In this document: one piece after another, positions 11,204-22,385 of the stretch
How positions within the stretch are numbered: the stretch's first letter is position 1
How the letters are laid out: each line of letters opens with the position of its first letter
From: Pelodera strongyloides
Taxonomy: Eukaryota > Nematoda > Chromadorea > Rhabditida > Rhabditidae
DNA: 64,000 bases
Assembly (NCBI GenBank): GCA_036852015.1
Contig: JAANDG010000076.1
Location: forward strand, 124,001 to 188,000
Direction: 5' to 3'
The notes under the pieces: generated by a model
The model's input: the letters and a program-made list of their open reading frames with translations, nothing else
Databases searched by the model: none
Told to the model about the DNA's origin: nothing
Program-made: the position numbers and the translations under genes

Positions 11204-13772
11204 CTACAAGTCTTTGTATACGAGCTGGGCACATGTTGTTTCATCAGGACATTGAATAATGGGAGATCCGTTAGAGTCCACCAGAGATTTATACTCGATT
11301 TTATGAAGCACACGGTAACCGAGTTTTGCAAACATCTGAAACATGTTGTAGCTAAATTGAATACACTTTTATAGGGCAGCAAGCTTATATCTATCTTATG
11401 TGTACATTCAGAAATGAACCGGACCCAGGCGCATTTCTCTGCATTCGGTTGATATAACCCGGTACTCCTTTTTTATCTTTTATATAATAAGAATTTATAA
11501 TAATTCATTAATAATAAATGCGTACGTTTATTATTTTCAACCATTTTCGTAGTTTACCGACTTACATCGATATCGGCAGCTGATTTGCTAAATGTGCTTC
11601 AACTAACACGATACACTGATACGATACGATACATGTCTAATTCCGCAGAGAGTTCTTAATCACAGAGGGTAATCCGCCTGTGAAGAACCGATGCAATGGT
11701 CCTTCGTGATTGGGCTTGTAGTTTGCGCGCTCGTCGGCTTCAGGTACCTACCCTGGGAGGTATGACAGACCTACCCTGGGAGGTATGAAAGACCCACCCT
11801 GGGAGGTATGACACACCTACCCTGGGAGGTACGACAGACCTAACGTGGGAGGTATGACAGACCTACCCTGGGAGGTATGGCATCCCTACCCTGGGAGGTA
11901 TGACAGAGACAGACCTACCATTTGCGATCGGAACGCAGTGGCTTCAGCGATAGCGCCCTGGCAACCATTCTTCTTTGCTTCTTCAATATTGTGATTGAGC
12001 AACTTGATTCCATAACCCTTTCTGGCATAGTCCTTCGACATCCAGATTATGATGATATAGTAGAGCTTATCGACTTCGGGCGGCACTAGTGACCAGGTCT
12101 GAATGGCTTATCAATAGTAATTATTAATAATAATAATAATTTATTGACACACTATATATATGCTATAAGTGTGCATCATATAAAATGATGGTACTATTTA
12201 TTGATATTGATAATGTTATTGACAGTAAGTAGTAAAACAACTTCAAACACATTAAGAAAGTATGCAGCTGACTATCGGAATTATTAGAGCGCAATTTTGT
12301 TTATTTCTATCGGTAATTGATAAAACAAGCAAGAAATTGAAAGATTAATTCAAAGCTTATTTCCGATATTCTTAATCCAACCCAATATGAACGAAGTAAC
12401 GTGTGTAGTGAAAATACTCCAAAATTATCCACGCAGCATTCCGTGCTTTTTTCGATCTCACCGCCATGTATGCGGTAGATATTAGATACATTGCTTACCC
12501 TTCACCTCCACTGAGGAAACTTGGCGTGCAAGCCGCTTGAAAACGGCATTGTAATATGTATATGGAAACGTGGCGGCGTACAAAATGCACGCGGAAGGAA
12601 TTGGAGTTCTATTGCTCGCCGATATCACGCCACTTGCATGCCAAAAGCCAGAGTCGAAATAGCATTTTCACGCCGCATGCACGCCAATTTTCTAAAGGTT
12701 AATTTAAAGTAATAAATAACTCACATTCTTTCCCAACTTCATAAGCACGGCCAAGATCTTGTCGCCGCAGTTTTCGTCCAACATCACCTCCTCCTCATTG
12801 TCGTCGTCGACGGTATTTTCTCCAATTACCTGGTGAAATTGTTATTTTGCTTTAAATATTCGCCTTCAAAGTTAAGTGTGTGTGTGTGTGTGAGAGAAAG
12901 CGAGAGAGAAAGCGAAGGAGCGGAGGAGAAAAAGGAGATAGCTACATTGTGGGGAGCGCTAGAGGAAGTTACGACACGAAAGAAAGCATTACAACGGCTA
13001 GTTGGTTAGCCAATCAAAAAAGACACAAACATTTCAGAACGTATGCAAAGTCTAACCTCGTTTCCCTGAGTTTCGTCCTGTCGATTTCTCACATCGCACA
13101 GTTTCAGTCCGACTATTTTACCGGAATCGTCTCGTGCAACATAGCTCAATCCGGAACCAACGCCCTTCCGCACGAGATCTAAAAGTTATTATTTATTTAA
13201 TAACACAACATGGTGTGGATCACAATGAAATGATGAAAAGAAAGTAGTATATAACTCGTGGTCGTTGCCTACTAAAATAATACGCCCAGCTAAGCTTATT
13301 CGTCTACAACATATGCTTTGAACGCTGTCAATTTCTCTTTCAAAAGTATGTTTATTTACTAAAGCCACTTACACTTTACCTGTGCATTATCAAATGCTTT
13401 TCAGGAAAAATGAATACAAAAATCACAAAAATAAGACCAAAAAAAATATTTCAACATATTTATGCTTTGCTATGCATGTTTGTTGTGATTTCTACCAGCT
13501 TGTTTGAAAAAGGAATAGTATTAAGCGCTTGATGTTCGTGAACCTACAATTATCCAATCATGCTTGTGATATCGCCGACTGACGAGCGAAAAATTATAGG
13601 TAAATTTACCAGCTATGTAAAATCAACTACCTGGCAGATTATTCCTATTTTCCTCGTCCGGAATCCGTAACCCAACATTGAGGGGTTCTCTTTTACAGAA
13701 ATCCCCCACTAGACAGTCGACTACTTCGTCAATGTCTTCAGATTTCAATTCATCGATTTTGATACCCGACAT
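11204..13772 (-). CDS. GNAT-family N-acetyltransferase
   Basis: Five exons on the minus strand: 13631-13772, 13057-13178, 12725-12829, 11919-12098, 11204-11335. Phases join exactly and encode 226 residues starting MSGIKIDELKSEDIDEVV. The acetyl-CoA loop lies in exon 4: a hydrophobic beta strand (YYIIIIWMSKDY, residues about 136-147), then ARKGYG at 148-153 and a helix IKLLNHNIEEAKKNG. The last exon carries FAKLGYRVLHKIEY, which matches the usual C-terminal GNAT strand-helix. The layout is that of the short soluble cytosolic GNATs common in nematodes (arylalkylamine or polyamine acetyltransferase type). The acceptor substrate cannot be assigned. Intron 4 holds a 23-bp minisatellite that begins at the 5' splice site. 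No signal peptide or membrane segment. Confidence 0.9.
11740..11918 (-). repeat. 23-bp minisatellite starting at a 5' splice site
   Basis: About seven units of consensus GGTAGGTCTGTCATACC plus TCCCAG, read on the minus strand. They run from the donor of GNAT exon 4 into the intron. Each unit contains a CAG followed by a GGTAGGT, so each restates the real donor sequence GTAGGTCTGTC. Confidence 0.9.
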
Positions 13773-14668
13773 TCTGTAACATTAGACCTTTTACATGGAT
13801 AAATTCTAAAAAAAAAATTCCCCCTTCAAGCTCTGAAGGCGAATAAAACAAAATAAAATACAAAACGCCAGATTACGTAACAACATTTTTAATTAATACA
13901 GTTAAAACATTTACAAATATCTGTATATAAAAGGGCAGTTTCATTTAGTTTCACGAGACCACCAAACTATGAACCTTATCTAGCCTGTAAAATGAACCTT
14001 TTTGCTTAAATCATAAACGCTCCGAAAAAAACTTAGAGACCTAAGTAAAAAGTAGAGAAATAGATAAACGCTTTGTGTGGTCGAGTAAAGCAGACTTGTT
14101 AGATTGTTAAAAGATAACGTAAACAGTCCTCCTTTGGAATATTTTGCTATGAAAAACAGTTAGCAAAATCATGGAATAAACGAAAAATACACGGTACGTA
14201 GTGTGTATTTGGAATATCTTATTATATAAAGGAGAAGAGTTTGTCACGGGTTTGTTTTTATGTGCACAACGAAAGCTGTTTCATAAAGAAAATTCTTCGA
14301 TCGAAAGAGCATACAAAATCTTTGCCGCTGTCGAGATTCGAACCCACAGTAGCGCACAACCACTCACTAACGCTCTACCAGTTGAGCTATGCTAGCTTAT
14401 TAGAAGAGGATCTTACAGGAGATAGAAGATCAAGTGCAATAGCAGCAAATTTGCATGACGCAAAAACCTTCAAGTGCCGAGCCACATTATACGTTTCCAC
14501 ATAAACGTAAATGATCGTCTTTTACCTTTGTAGAAATTCCTTTTTTTTAATAGGGTAACAATCGGCCGAAGGCCGATTCCTCCAGTCGGAGAAGAGCCCG
14601 TAGGGCTCTTCGAACGGCTGTGAACATAAATGAGTTTAGCAAAAACTATATTTTAATGTTGTAAACAC
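13773..14668. other. Intergenic upstream of the GNAT gene, with tRNA-like segment
   Basis: Contains the presumed promoter of the minus-strand GNAT gene. At about 14328-14397 the minus strand shows a perfect D-arm (GCTC/GAGC around a TGGTA loop) and a T-loop GGTTCGAATC, but the anticodon and acceptor stems do not pair. This is therefore a tRNA-derived fragment, not a tRNA gene. No protein gene was seen. Confidence 0.45.
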
Positions 14669-15039
14669 TTTAAAGGGTCAGGCCCACAGATATAAACCTG
14701 TATTTATTACTTGTTCATAATTCATAAAAAGGATATTATTATAAAATATACAAACTAAATATTATTCTCAGTTTCACCATGGGGAAGTATTTCCGGTGAG
14801 CTTTCCTTACGTAAGATACCGTATACAGGTCATTTGCATAGTCATTTGCATATACACCTGTGTTGTGGATATGCAAATGACTTAACTTCCCTTCCCAAAG
14901 CCTGTCAAGCTCACCAGAAAAACTTCCCCGCGGTGAAACTGAATAATATCTAGTTTGTATATGTTATAATAAATACCCTTTTCATGAGTTATTAACAAAT
15001 AATAAAAATAGGTTTTTGTCGGTGGGCCTGACCCTTTAA
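14669..15039. repeat. Long palindromic element, family 3 (GGGTCAGGCCCA ends)
   Basis: Left end TTTAAAGGGTCAGGCCCA, right end GGGCCTGACCCTTTAAA. The arms are over 150 bp and include a CAGTTTCACC...GGTGAAACTG pair and a TATTATTTG-type pair. The unit is about 370 bp. It is the first of three abutting palindromes. Confidence 0.85.
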
Positions 15040-15206
15040 AGCGAAATGCCAGCTCCTTTGGAAAATTTGCATATGATAAGCAAATCATATGTATCCTATG
15101 CTAATTTTGCGCGATCGTCCACGGCTATCGCGCAAAATTAGCATAGGATACATAGGATTTGCTTATCATATGCAAATTTTCCAAAGGAGCTGGCATTTCG
15201 CTTTAA
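15035..15206. repeat. Near-perfect palindrome, family 2 (copy A)
   Basis: A 172-bp inverted repeat. The left arm runs from TTTAAAGCGAAATGCCAGCT to GCTAATTTTGCGCGATCG, and the right arm is its complement apart from a few bases at the hinge. Its left TTTAAA is shared with the preceding family 3 element. Confidence 0.92.
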
Positions 15207-15207
15207 G

Positions 15208-15390
15208 TTTAAAGCGAAATGCTAGCCCCTTTGGAAAATTTGCATATGATTCGATATGATAAGCAAATCCTATGTATCCTATGCTAATTTTGTACGATCG
15301 TCCACGGCAATCGTACAAAATTAGCATAGGATACATAGGATTTGCTTACCATATGCAAATTTTCCAAAGAGGCTAGCATTTCGCTTTAAA
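15208..15390. repeat. Near-perfect palindrome, family 2 (copy B)
   Basis: A 183-bp inverted repeat starting one base after copy A ends. Arms carry AAATGCTAGCCCCTTTGGAA and the GTACGATCG hinge. The left arm has a short duplication (ATGATTCGATATGATAAG) that the right arm lacks. Confidence 0.92.
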
Positions 15391-16112
15391 TAGTAAATAA
15401 AAAAGGATAGAAAAGCCTTATAACTCATAAATGACCAGGGTTCAAAGAAAAAGAGTACCTTCTTCTGTCAAAAAGAGATACGGCCTCTGCACGATGAAAT
15501 ATATAAAAATCTTCTTTTTTCAACATCTCTAAGGGGCGGAAAATCAATTTTCAGCAAAAAAGGAGCAGCGGAGAATACAGATTGACTTTTTTGTGTAGAG
15601 TAGATCATAAATATGCATTAGAACATTAGACGGAGTTCTTGAGAGCAAAATCCAGTGGGAAAACTTTTTTCTCGGTCCTTGACACCTTATTTACATGTTA
15701 TCTTCATGTTCTCTAGTCTCTAATGGTGAGTAAAACAAATTGCTTGGAGAGGGCATTAATTACTTACTAATTACATTTAATAACAAATGTAAATGTAATC
15801 ACTAATGTAAAATTTAAATGTAAAATTATTTTGAACGGAATATTTTGAAGGAACGTTGGAAAAATGGAATGAAAAATTTTTGTTGTTTCCCATTATATGA
15901 GCTGTCAAAAACAGACGTTGGTGACTGACTCTATGAGATCCTATGTCTGAATGGATAATTCGAAGAAAAAAATGGATGAAAAAATGAAAAAAAAAATTAA
16001 TCATCGAGTTTTATTTTAAAAAAATACGCGATTTTTGTCGGCATGATGTCAGGCCATTTAAAGGGATATGATCACACCATTACCAGCAGGATAAATCACC
16101 CGACGGTTAACG
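15391..16112. other. Intergenic, AT-rich, no gene
   Basis: Short direct repeats of AATGTAAATGTAATCAC type at 15770-15830. No splice-consistent frame on either strand. Confidence 0.5.
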
Positions 16113-16252
16113 CCTCTGAGGCCATACTCGCCACTCCGATTCCCTCGGGGAAATAGTCCCTGGGGACAGAAAATAGCATTCTATTGTGAGAGACGCAGAG
16201 AAAGATACGAGGAATTCCCCATGGGGAATTGAGTGGTGAATATGGCCACTGA
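16113..16252. repeat. Palindromic repeat with GAGGCCAT ends, copy 1
   Basis: The outer ends CTCTGAGGCCATACTCGCCA and TGGTGAATATGGCC are inverted, enclosing TTCCCTCGGGGAAATAGTCC. Related copies lie at about 35580-35706, 40941-41085 and 57827-57967. Confidence 0.75.
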
Positions 16253-16332
16253 AGCGACTTTCCAACTTTCCATGATCGAATAATTGCTTCAAGATTCAAA
16301 GTTGCCAAACTAGCAAAGCGTTCAAATGCCCG

Positions 16333-16456
16333 TTAAAGCGAAATGCTAGCCCCTTTGGAAAATTTGCATATGATAAGCAAATCCTATGTATCCTATGCAA
16401 ATTTTGTACGATTGCCGTGGACGATCGTACAAAATTATAGGTTACATAGGATTTGC
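16333..16456. repeat. Family 2 palindrome, right end missing
   Basis: The left arm is intact (TTAAAGCGAAATGCTAGCCC). The right arm stops at ATAGGATTTGCTTAA, where the next copy begins. The hinge is GTACGATTGCCGTGGACGAT. Confidence 0.8.
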
Positions 16457-16483
16457 TTAAAGCGAAATGCAAGCCCCTTTGGA

Positions 16484-16571
<88 letters not shown>

Positions 16572-16688
16572 CAAATCCTATGTATCCTATGCTAATTTTG
16601 TACGATTGATCGTACAAAATTAGCATGGGATACATAGGATTTGCTTACCATATGCTAATTTTCCAAAGGGGCTAGCATTTCGCTTTAA
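16457..16688. repeat. Family 2 palindrome with twin 39-nt A-tracts in the left arm
   Basis: The right arm is complete. In the left arm the sequence between GGAAAATT and GCAAATCCTATG is replaced by 39 A (16489-16527), TGGT, and 39 A (16532-16570). The normal bases at this point are only about a dozen. Confidence 0.85.
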
Positions 16689-18414
16689 GGGAAGTTGGGC
16701 ATACTATAACATGTTTGTACGAGGCGGAATTTTACGTTTCAAGCGTTTGGTATAAGTAGTCCCTTTTCGCCACTCTTACAATTAGTGAATAGTTTATTGA
16801 TACATACATCAAAACTCAAAACATATGCAATCAAAAGGATACCCTAATAAGACGAACCGCTAACAGTTCCTACTAACAAGGGTCCAAACAAAAACAAGCT
16901 AATCTACTCTGTATTGTTCTAATTTTAGTACATGTTCATCGAAATGCACGCGCAGCCGATTTTTTTTTTACATAAACTTGGAAGATTCGTTTCAAACGTT
17001 TCATATAATTGTGCAGTATGATCATTTTAGCAGGATCCAGGCGGAGATAGCCGTTTGGTAATAAGATATATCGGTTTTATCGCGAACTATTACGGCGACA
17101 ACTGCGACTCGTCAACTTATGCATATCTGAACATTCTTCAATCAAGTGTTTAGAAGTTCCAGCTCTATACAATCTCTACATGGGAGATTTGTACAGCAAA
17201 AATAGGTAAGCGTTGATAAGAATTGTATAAATAAACAATTGCGCGTTCTGTTTGGCGAATTCGCCAACAGTCGAAGTTGTGTTTACATAAGAGCTATGAG
17301 CCACTGGTCTCCCAAAATTTACAATTTAGCTTTAACTTTCAAGTTCACCTAATTGTATGTTTTCTTTTTTTTAGTTTATTGGTTTGCCAACGTAATGCAA
17401 TCCTTTCTTTCTCTTTTTATTATAATTTTAAAATCAAATCATCAAGATTGAATCATTTGTAACACACCAAACTATATAGGGGAACAAACTAAGGTGTGGG
17501 GTTTCGTTACAAGAAACTATGACCTTGGACTTAGATAGATAACTAATAAATGAAATTATCATGTCAATTATTATCTGATCAGATTGTTCCGATTATTTTT
17601 ATCGAAAAACGGGAGGTGATATAATGATATCAATGTGTTATGATGATCGAGAGAGATAAACACATCACGATAAACAAACGGGCACAATCATTTATAATGA
17701 ATCATCATTTGTTTCATCGTTTATGTTTATTATAACAGATGAAAACATTGCATTACTCTTCATTGTCAAATTGTCAACCACTGTTTTATAGTTTTATTGT
17801 TTATATTTGCAATTATCAGCAACACTACGTACGTCTAGCCCAATCCTAGTTTATTGTAAACATTTCCAACACTTCAATTTTTAACGTATAAACTTTTAGG
17901 CAACAAATATTGTTATTATATGTTATTGATATAAGCTGAGCCATCAATTTTTAACTCTCAGTAAGTTGAAACGGCATCGTACTTGAGCAAGACAATTATG
18001 TTTCTAAATATGAATTGTATTACGAAATTATTACGTATTTATAGAGTATTATCTCGAATTTTACAGCCGGCTAACTAGTTTTCGATTCGCCTGTCCATTG
18101 CTTTTATAAACAGGAAGAATTAGTCCTTTTGCACTGTATATAGAACATAGCAACAATTTAAAACAGACTATTGCAGGATCGATACTGTACATCGGCTGTA
18201 TCACTTTATTTTTTCTCTCCTTTTGATTTAATTACGACTTTTTTCACTCTTTATAATTCATATATTGGGAACATATATCTACAAAGTGTGCAAAGTTATA
18301 TATTAGTTGTGTAAATTGTATGTATTATGCTGATTGCAAATGTTCCTGTTTTAGTTAGTAGAGTTGTTCGCTCTGTCAGGATTTTTTGCAAATTTTGTTT
18401 ATTTCAGAAACACA
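16689..18414. other. Intergenic upstream of the third DUF148 gene
   Basis: Dispersed-repeat fragments at 16731-17060 (GTTTCAAGCGTTTGGTATAA and a CCAGGCGGAGATAGCCG block). A TATAAA at 18105-18110 is a candidate promoter element about 305 bp before the ATG. The rest is AT-rich with no supported gene. Confidence 0.5.
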
Positions 18415-20625
18415 ATGAAATCCGCGATAATTCTCTTAATTTTTGCTGCAGTCGTTCAGTCAAGAGAAGGGTGAGTTATTAAAATTTGACAGTAGATGAG
18501 TTCAACGGTCATGTTATCGATAAAACCTTATTGAAAAAAAAGATATTGAAACGGCTGTTTTTATACGCATTGCCGTCGTAGGGTTGCCTTTTGATTAAGT
18601 ACTTTGAATGTAATCAATAAATCTTTATTATTATTATTAAACATGTGCCCTACAACATTCCCTAATAACAGTAATCTAAGATTTACCGAAACGGATAGAT
18701 TGGCTCATCGAGGTATTCGTTGCATAAATCTTATCAGAGGATTTTTGCAAAACAAAACCACCAGAAAAAATTGAATCGCTCACTAAGAAGTTTGGCTGAT
18801 CGATTAACTTGTGAAACTTACTTATGCAATATATTTATTTAATCATGGTATTTATTTGCTTACTTGTTACTAGAAATATGAACATACAGTAGGGCCCCTT
18901 GTCAGTATGGGATGTTTTTATACGCATTGCCGTCTTAGGGTTGCCTTTTTATTATGTACTTTAAATGTAATCAATAAATCTTTATTATTATTAATAATTT
19001 ACCAAAAGTATACACTATTCCTGTGTGATTTCAAGCTTTGTTACATTTGAGAAACTGACAATGTGTATAAAAAAGATTATTTCAGTAGTAGTGATTCGCG
19101 GAAGAGTTCCTCAAGCGGAAGTGCTCCACCTCCTTTTCTGAAGGTTATTTTTTTATTGTTTTCTTTTTCTCTTCACATTTTTCATTCGACTTTTTGAAAG
19201 GGCGCATCACCGCCACAGACCTGCCAACATTTTTTTGGCTAGATGCCAACCGTAGGTAAATTCGAATGGTATATGCGCAACGGTATTCCCGTGTATTACA
19301 CCCAAAAGGTATGAAATTAAACGTTACATTTTATAAAATTTAGTCTAATTATTATTCAAGAATCTCTCGTCGGCGGACCGTCGGAACTTCGAGATGATCG
19401 TACGTCGCCAGGATATGACTAAGGCTGAGACTAAGGAAGCTGTACATGAATGGGCCACCAAAGCCGGACCTGATACGGAGGTTTCCTTTAGTCTTCATTT
19501 CATGTGTAGCTGATTGGGTCTCGGTCCGTTACTGGGGCCTCTGCCGGTAACTTGGTCTAACCAGCGTATCAATGTCCAACGTCTGATTTATCACATATTT
19601 GTTGGTTGTTCGAAAATAACTCACGGGCATAAGTAAAATTGCGGCGTATCGGTCTGTCCGTCTAATAAGCAATGCAAATTCACTTTTTTTTCTCTTCAGC
19701 AAGCCGTCACGGAGTTCGAAAGCAAACGCGACGCCCAAGAGCAATCAATAAAGGATGGAATTTCCGATCTCTTGAAAGAATTGCCACCGTACTTTGAGAA
19801 GTACGATGGAATTAAAGCCGACCAAAGTATCACTAAAACGGAGGAGCAACGAAAGGTAGGTGAAGCATTCTGAACTATTTCGGTTGGTTGTTTTGTCAAA
19901 TTGCTCAGCGATTCTGCTACCAGTGGTCCGTTAGTACCGCTAGTACTAATGTAGAACCTAATGTGCTGGTAGCGGTTACGCTTTCTTATTAACTGAAGCG
20001 ACGCGCGGGGTTTTTGAATGTAGGGTGTAGGGTCCATAGATTAGTGCGTGAAAATGAATATATCTAGCGATGTTTCTCCGGTCGCTTGTGAACTTTAAAG
20101 TGCAGCTTGATGTTACGCTTTGCTAAATTTGGCCTTCATATAAGTTGCATAAACAACACGCAAAATGAAATTTTTTATCATATTGGCTTTCTCGTGGTTC
20201 TGAGTTCTGAGCATTCAAGTGTGCAGTTCTGTAATATTTTCTTACCAGAAGCAGAAGCAGAAGGCTATCGCCGCCTGAGGCGACTTTCAAAGTTTAAAAT
20301 GCAGGAACAGTGAGCTCAATTGTCTGAAATGACGTTTGCAACGTATCTTGAAAAATTATTAAATAAGATTTGGTTCCGCTTGCTCAAGTCTGGGCTCCGG
20401 CTCTCGTTTTATAGCCTAATTTTCTAATTTTCATATTCTAATTTTCGCTTCGTTCACACAAACAAAAAAGTAAACACTTCTCCTTTATATATGTCCTTCT
20501 AGTTATAAATTCAGGTCAAGGAGCTGAGCAGTTCAATGGATCCAAGATACGCTGCCGTGATGAGATGTATTTTTGAACAGATGAGAAAGCCTTCGGGAAC
20601 AACGACGACATCGAAACGCCATTAA
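18415..20625 (+). CDS. SXP/RAL-2 (DUF148) family secreted protein, third paralogue
   Basis: Core exons: 18415-18470, 19086-19143, 19361-19480, 19700-19855, 20515-20625. These give 166 residues. An extra phase-0 exon at 19243-19308 would add 22 residues (188 total) and is flanked by good splice sites. The signal peptide is MKSAIILLIFAAVVQS. A short Ser-rich linker ends PPPFLK, as in the other copies. The domain has NLSSADRRNFEMIV, KEAVHEWATKAG and VTEFESKRDAQEQSIKDG in the same exon positions as the first paralogue. The tail is short, lacking the His-rich and long Ser/Thr segments. The protein ends TTTSKRH. An acceptor (TTTCAG) lies 5 nt upstream of the ATG. Intron 1 contains two copies of a retroposon-like tail. 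Confidence 0.87.
18558..18650 (+). repeat. Retroposon-like 3' tail, copy 2
   Basis: ATACGCATTGCCGTCGTAGG, then GTTGCCTTTTGATTAAGTAC, TTTGAATGTAATCAATAAATC and (TTA)n. It lies in intron 1 of the third DUF148 gene, about 350 bp before copy 3 in the same orientation. Confidence 0.65.
18913..19000 (+). repeat. Retroposon-like 3' tail, copy 3
   Basis: About 90% identical by eye to copy 2 over roughly 85 bp, again ending in AATAAATCTTTATTATTATT. Direct orientation, same intron. Confidence 0.65.
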
Positions 20626-22035
20626 TTTTCAAAAAATTTTTTTTTAAATCGAACTCGTAAAGCTCCAAATACAAATTTGCAATATTAAAGATAATCATAC
20701 TAAAGCATTTGAGCAAGGTTGATTGTTTTATATCAATTATGTGAACATTTGACTTGGAATGATTTACATTTGAGTGGCTACAAGCTTCCCGCCTCAAAGT
20801 GTTCCAATAGTTAGCATTTGAGCGAAGAGGTACCGTCAGCGGTAAGTTACGGAACCCTTAGTTAAGCGTCTATCGTTTTGCCAACATTGTGTTGTGCAGG
20901 TCACTTTTTCCGTCGTCCTATGGTTGCAATGCAAACTTTCATATAATGAGAACTTTGTTGTTCATGTACGTTTCCAGCATGCATTTAATAATAACTGGAG
21001 ATTCGATTTCCGTTGGGTGTTTACGTGCTATAGTAGCCCGTATTCTCGGGACGACGGAAATGTTCCGTTGGGGAACAGATTTGTATGCAAATTTTTCCTC
21101 AAGGTAGTCTAGATAGTCGAGAAATTTGCATACAAATGTGTTCCCCAACGGAACATTTCCGTCGTCCCGAGAATACGTTGCGTGATTGAGCCGTCCGTAA
21201 AAGTGCCAAAAAAGTATAACATCTTGTTTATTTAGCTCGGCCATGACACTCGCATTTTGTTAGAGCTCGGTAATACTTGGTGCCGTTGCCGTTGGTCCCT
21301 GAACAGACAAACATGTACCCATTCCTAAAAAAAAACACTTGTCGTTCTCTTCCCATTCCAGTGTTTGTTTTAAAAGTGTCCCCAGCAAAACTATTGAATT
21401 AAGCGACTCCTAAAAAGGATTCCCGGGTACAATCTCCCGGGAATTCCCATTCTTCCCTCTTGATTACTTAGGAAAAGCACGGAAAAAAGACTGGTGCCAA
21501 TTTGGTCGAAATGCGCCTTCGTCACTGCTGTCCAACGAAAACAATAGGCAGAACTTTGAATGTTCAACAAACAATTAACTGTAGTTAATGTATGCCCTGG
21601 ACCCTGGACTTGTGGTTATTAGCATAATACTCAAAGTTTAAGGTATTGAGCTTGTATGTGGTGTCAAGCTAATGTGTCAGAAACTGTATCATATACCGGC
21701 TTCTTGAAAAATGTTGACATATCACGATACCATTGACCTCTTTTGTATACTCTAATATATACTCTATCGTGTTAGTAGAGATACTGTGTGACATATAATT
21801 ACAACAAACAGCACTGATTACACAACTTTACTCCGTCATTTATAGCTGCGGATGAAAACCAAAATTATATATAATGTACTCGACTTTAAAAATTGTTTAG
21901 TGTAGCAAAATAAACTAGGTTTCTGCTTCCTATAAAATTAACTTCTAATTTGCAAGAGAGACGGACTATGACGCGTAAACAAAACACCTGAGTACAAATG
22001 CATATAGAAACAATGATTGTTTAAACAGTTTAAAG
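20626..22035. other. Intergenic with one palindrome, no gene
   Basis: Contains the palindrome at 21037-21176 listed separately. Otherwise AT-rich and without a splice-consistent frame. It lies between the 3' ends of the third DUF148 gene and the GPCR gene. Confidence 0.5.
21037..21176. repeat. Palindromic element (TCTCGGGACGACGGAAATG arms)
   Basis: Left arm TATTCTCGGGACGACGGAAA continues with TGTTCCGTTGGGGAACA and TTGTATGCAAATTT. The right arm is the complement, with a hinge of about 25 bp around TCTAGATAGTCGAG. It does not carry the TTTAAA ends of the other families. Confidence 0.85.
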
Positions 22036-22230
22036 TTTAAAGCGAAACAACGACCGGTTTTCGAAAGGCACCTCAAATAACTGCATTCCCATCTATTTAT
22101 GCTAAGTGGGGTCGAATTGAGGTCAATTTTTTATTCTAGTAATGCCCATTCATACACCCATTTGCATATGATGCATGGAATTATTGCCATTCGTGATACG
22201 TTTCAAAACAGGCCACTATTTCGCTTTAAA
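22036..22230. repeat. Palindromic TTTAAA element, family 1 (diverged)
   Basis: Ends TTTAAAGCGAAACAACGACC and GGCCACTATTTCGCTTTAAA. The interior is unlike the other copies. Confidence 0.75.
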
Positions 22231-22284
22231 AAAAGGAGTGGCAACAAAAGACCCGTCACTAGAAGGAGACAAACGAAACTAAAG

Positions 22285-22385
22285 CAGAAATCGGCCGAAA
22301 TCAATCCAGAAATAGACCAGAAATCGGCCGAAATCAATCCAGAAATAGACCGAAATCAATCCAGACATCAGCCGAAATCGAACGA
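22285..22385 (+). repeat. Tandem repeat, about 39-bp unit
   Basis: Two full copies and a diverged third of CAGAAATCGGCCGAAATC followed by AATCCAGAAATAGAC. An apparent open frame across it is an artefact of the repeat. Confidence 0.8.
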
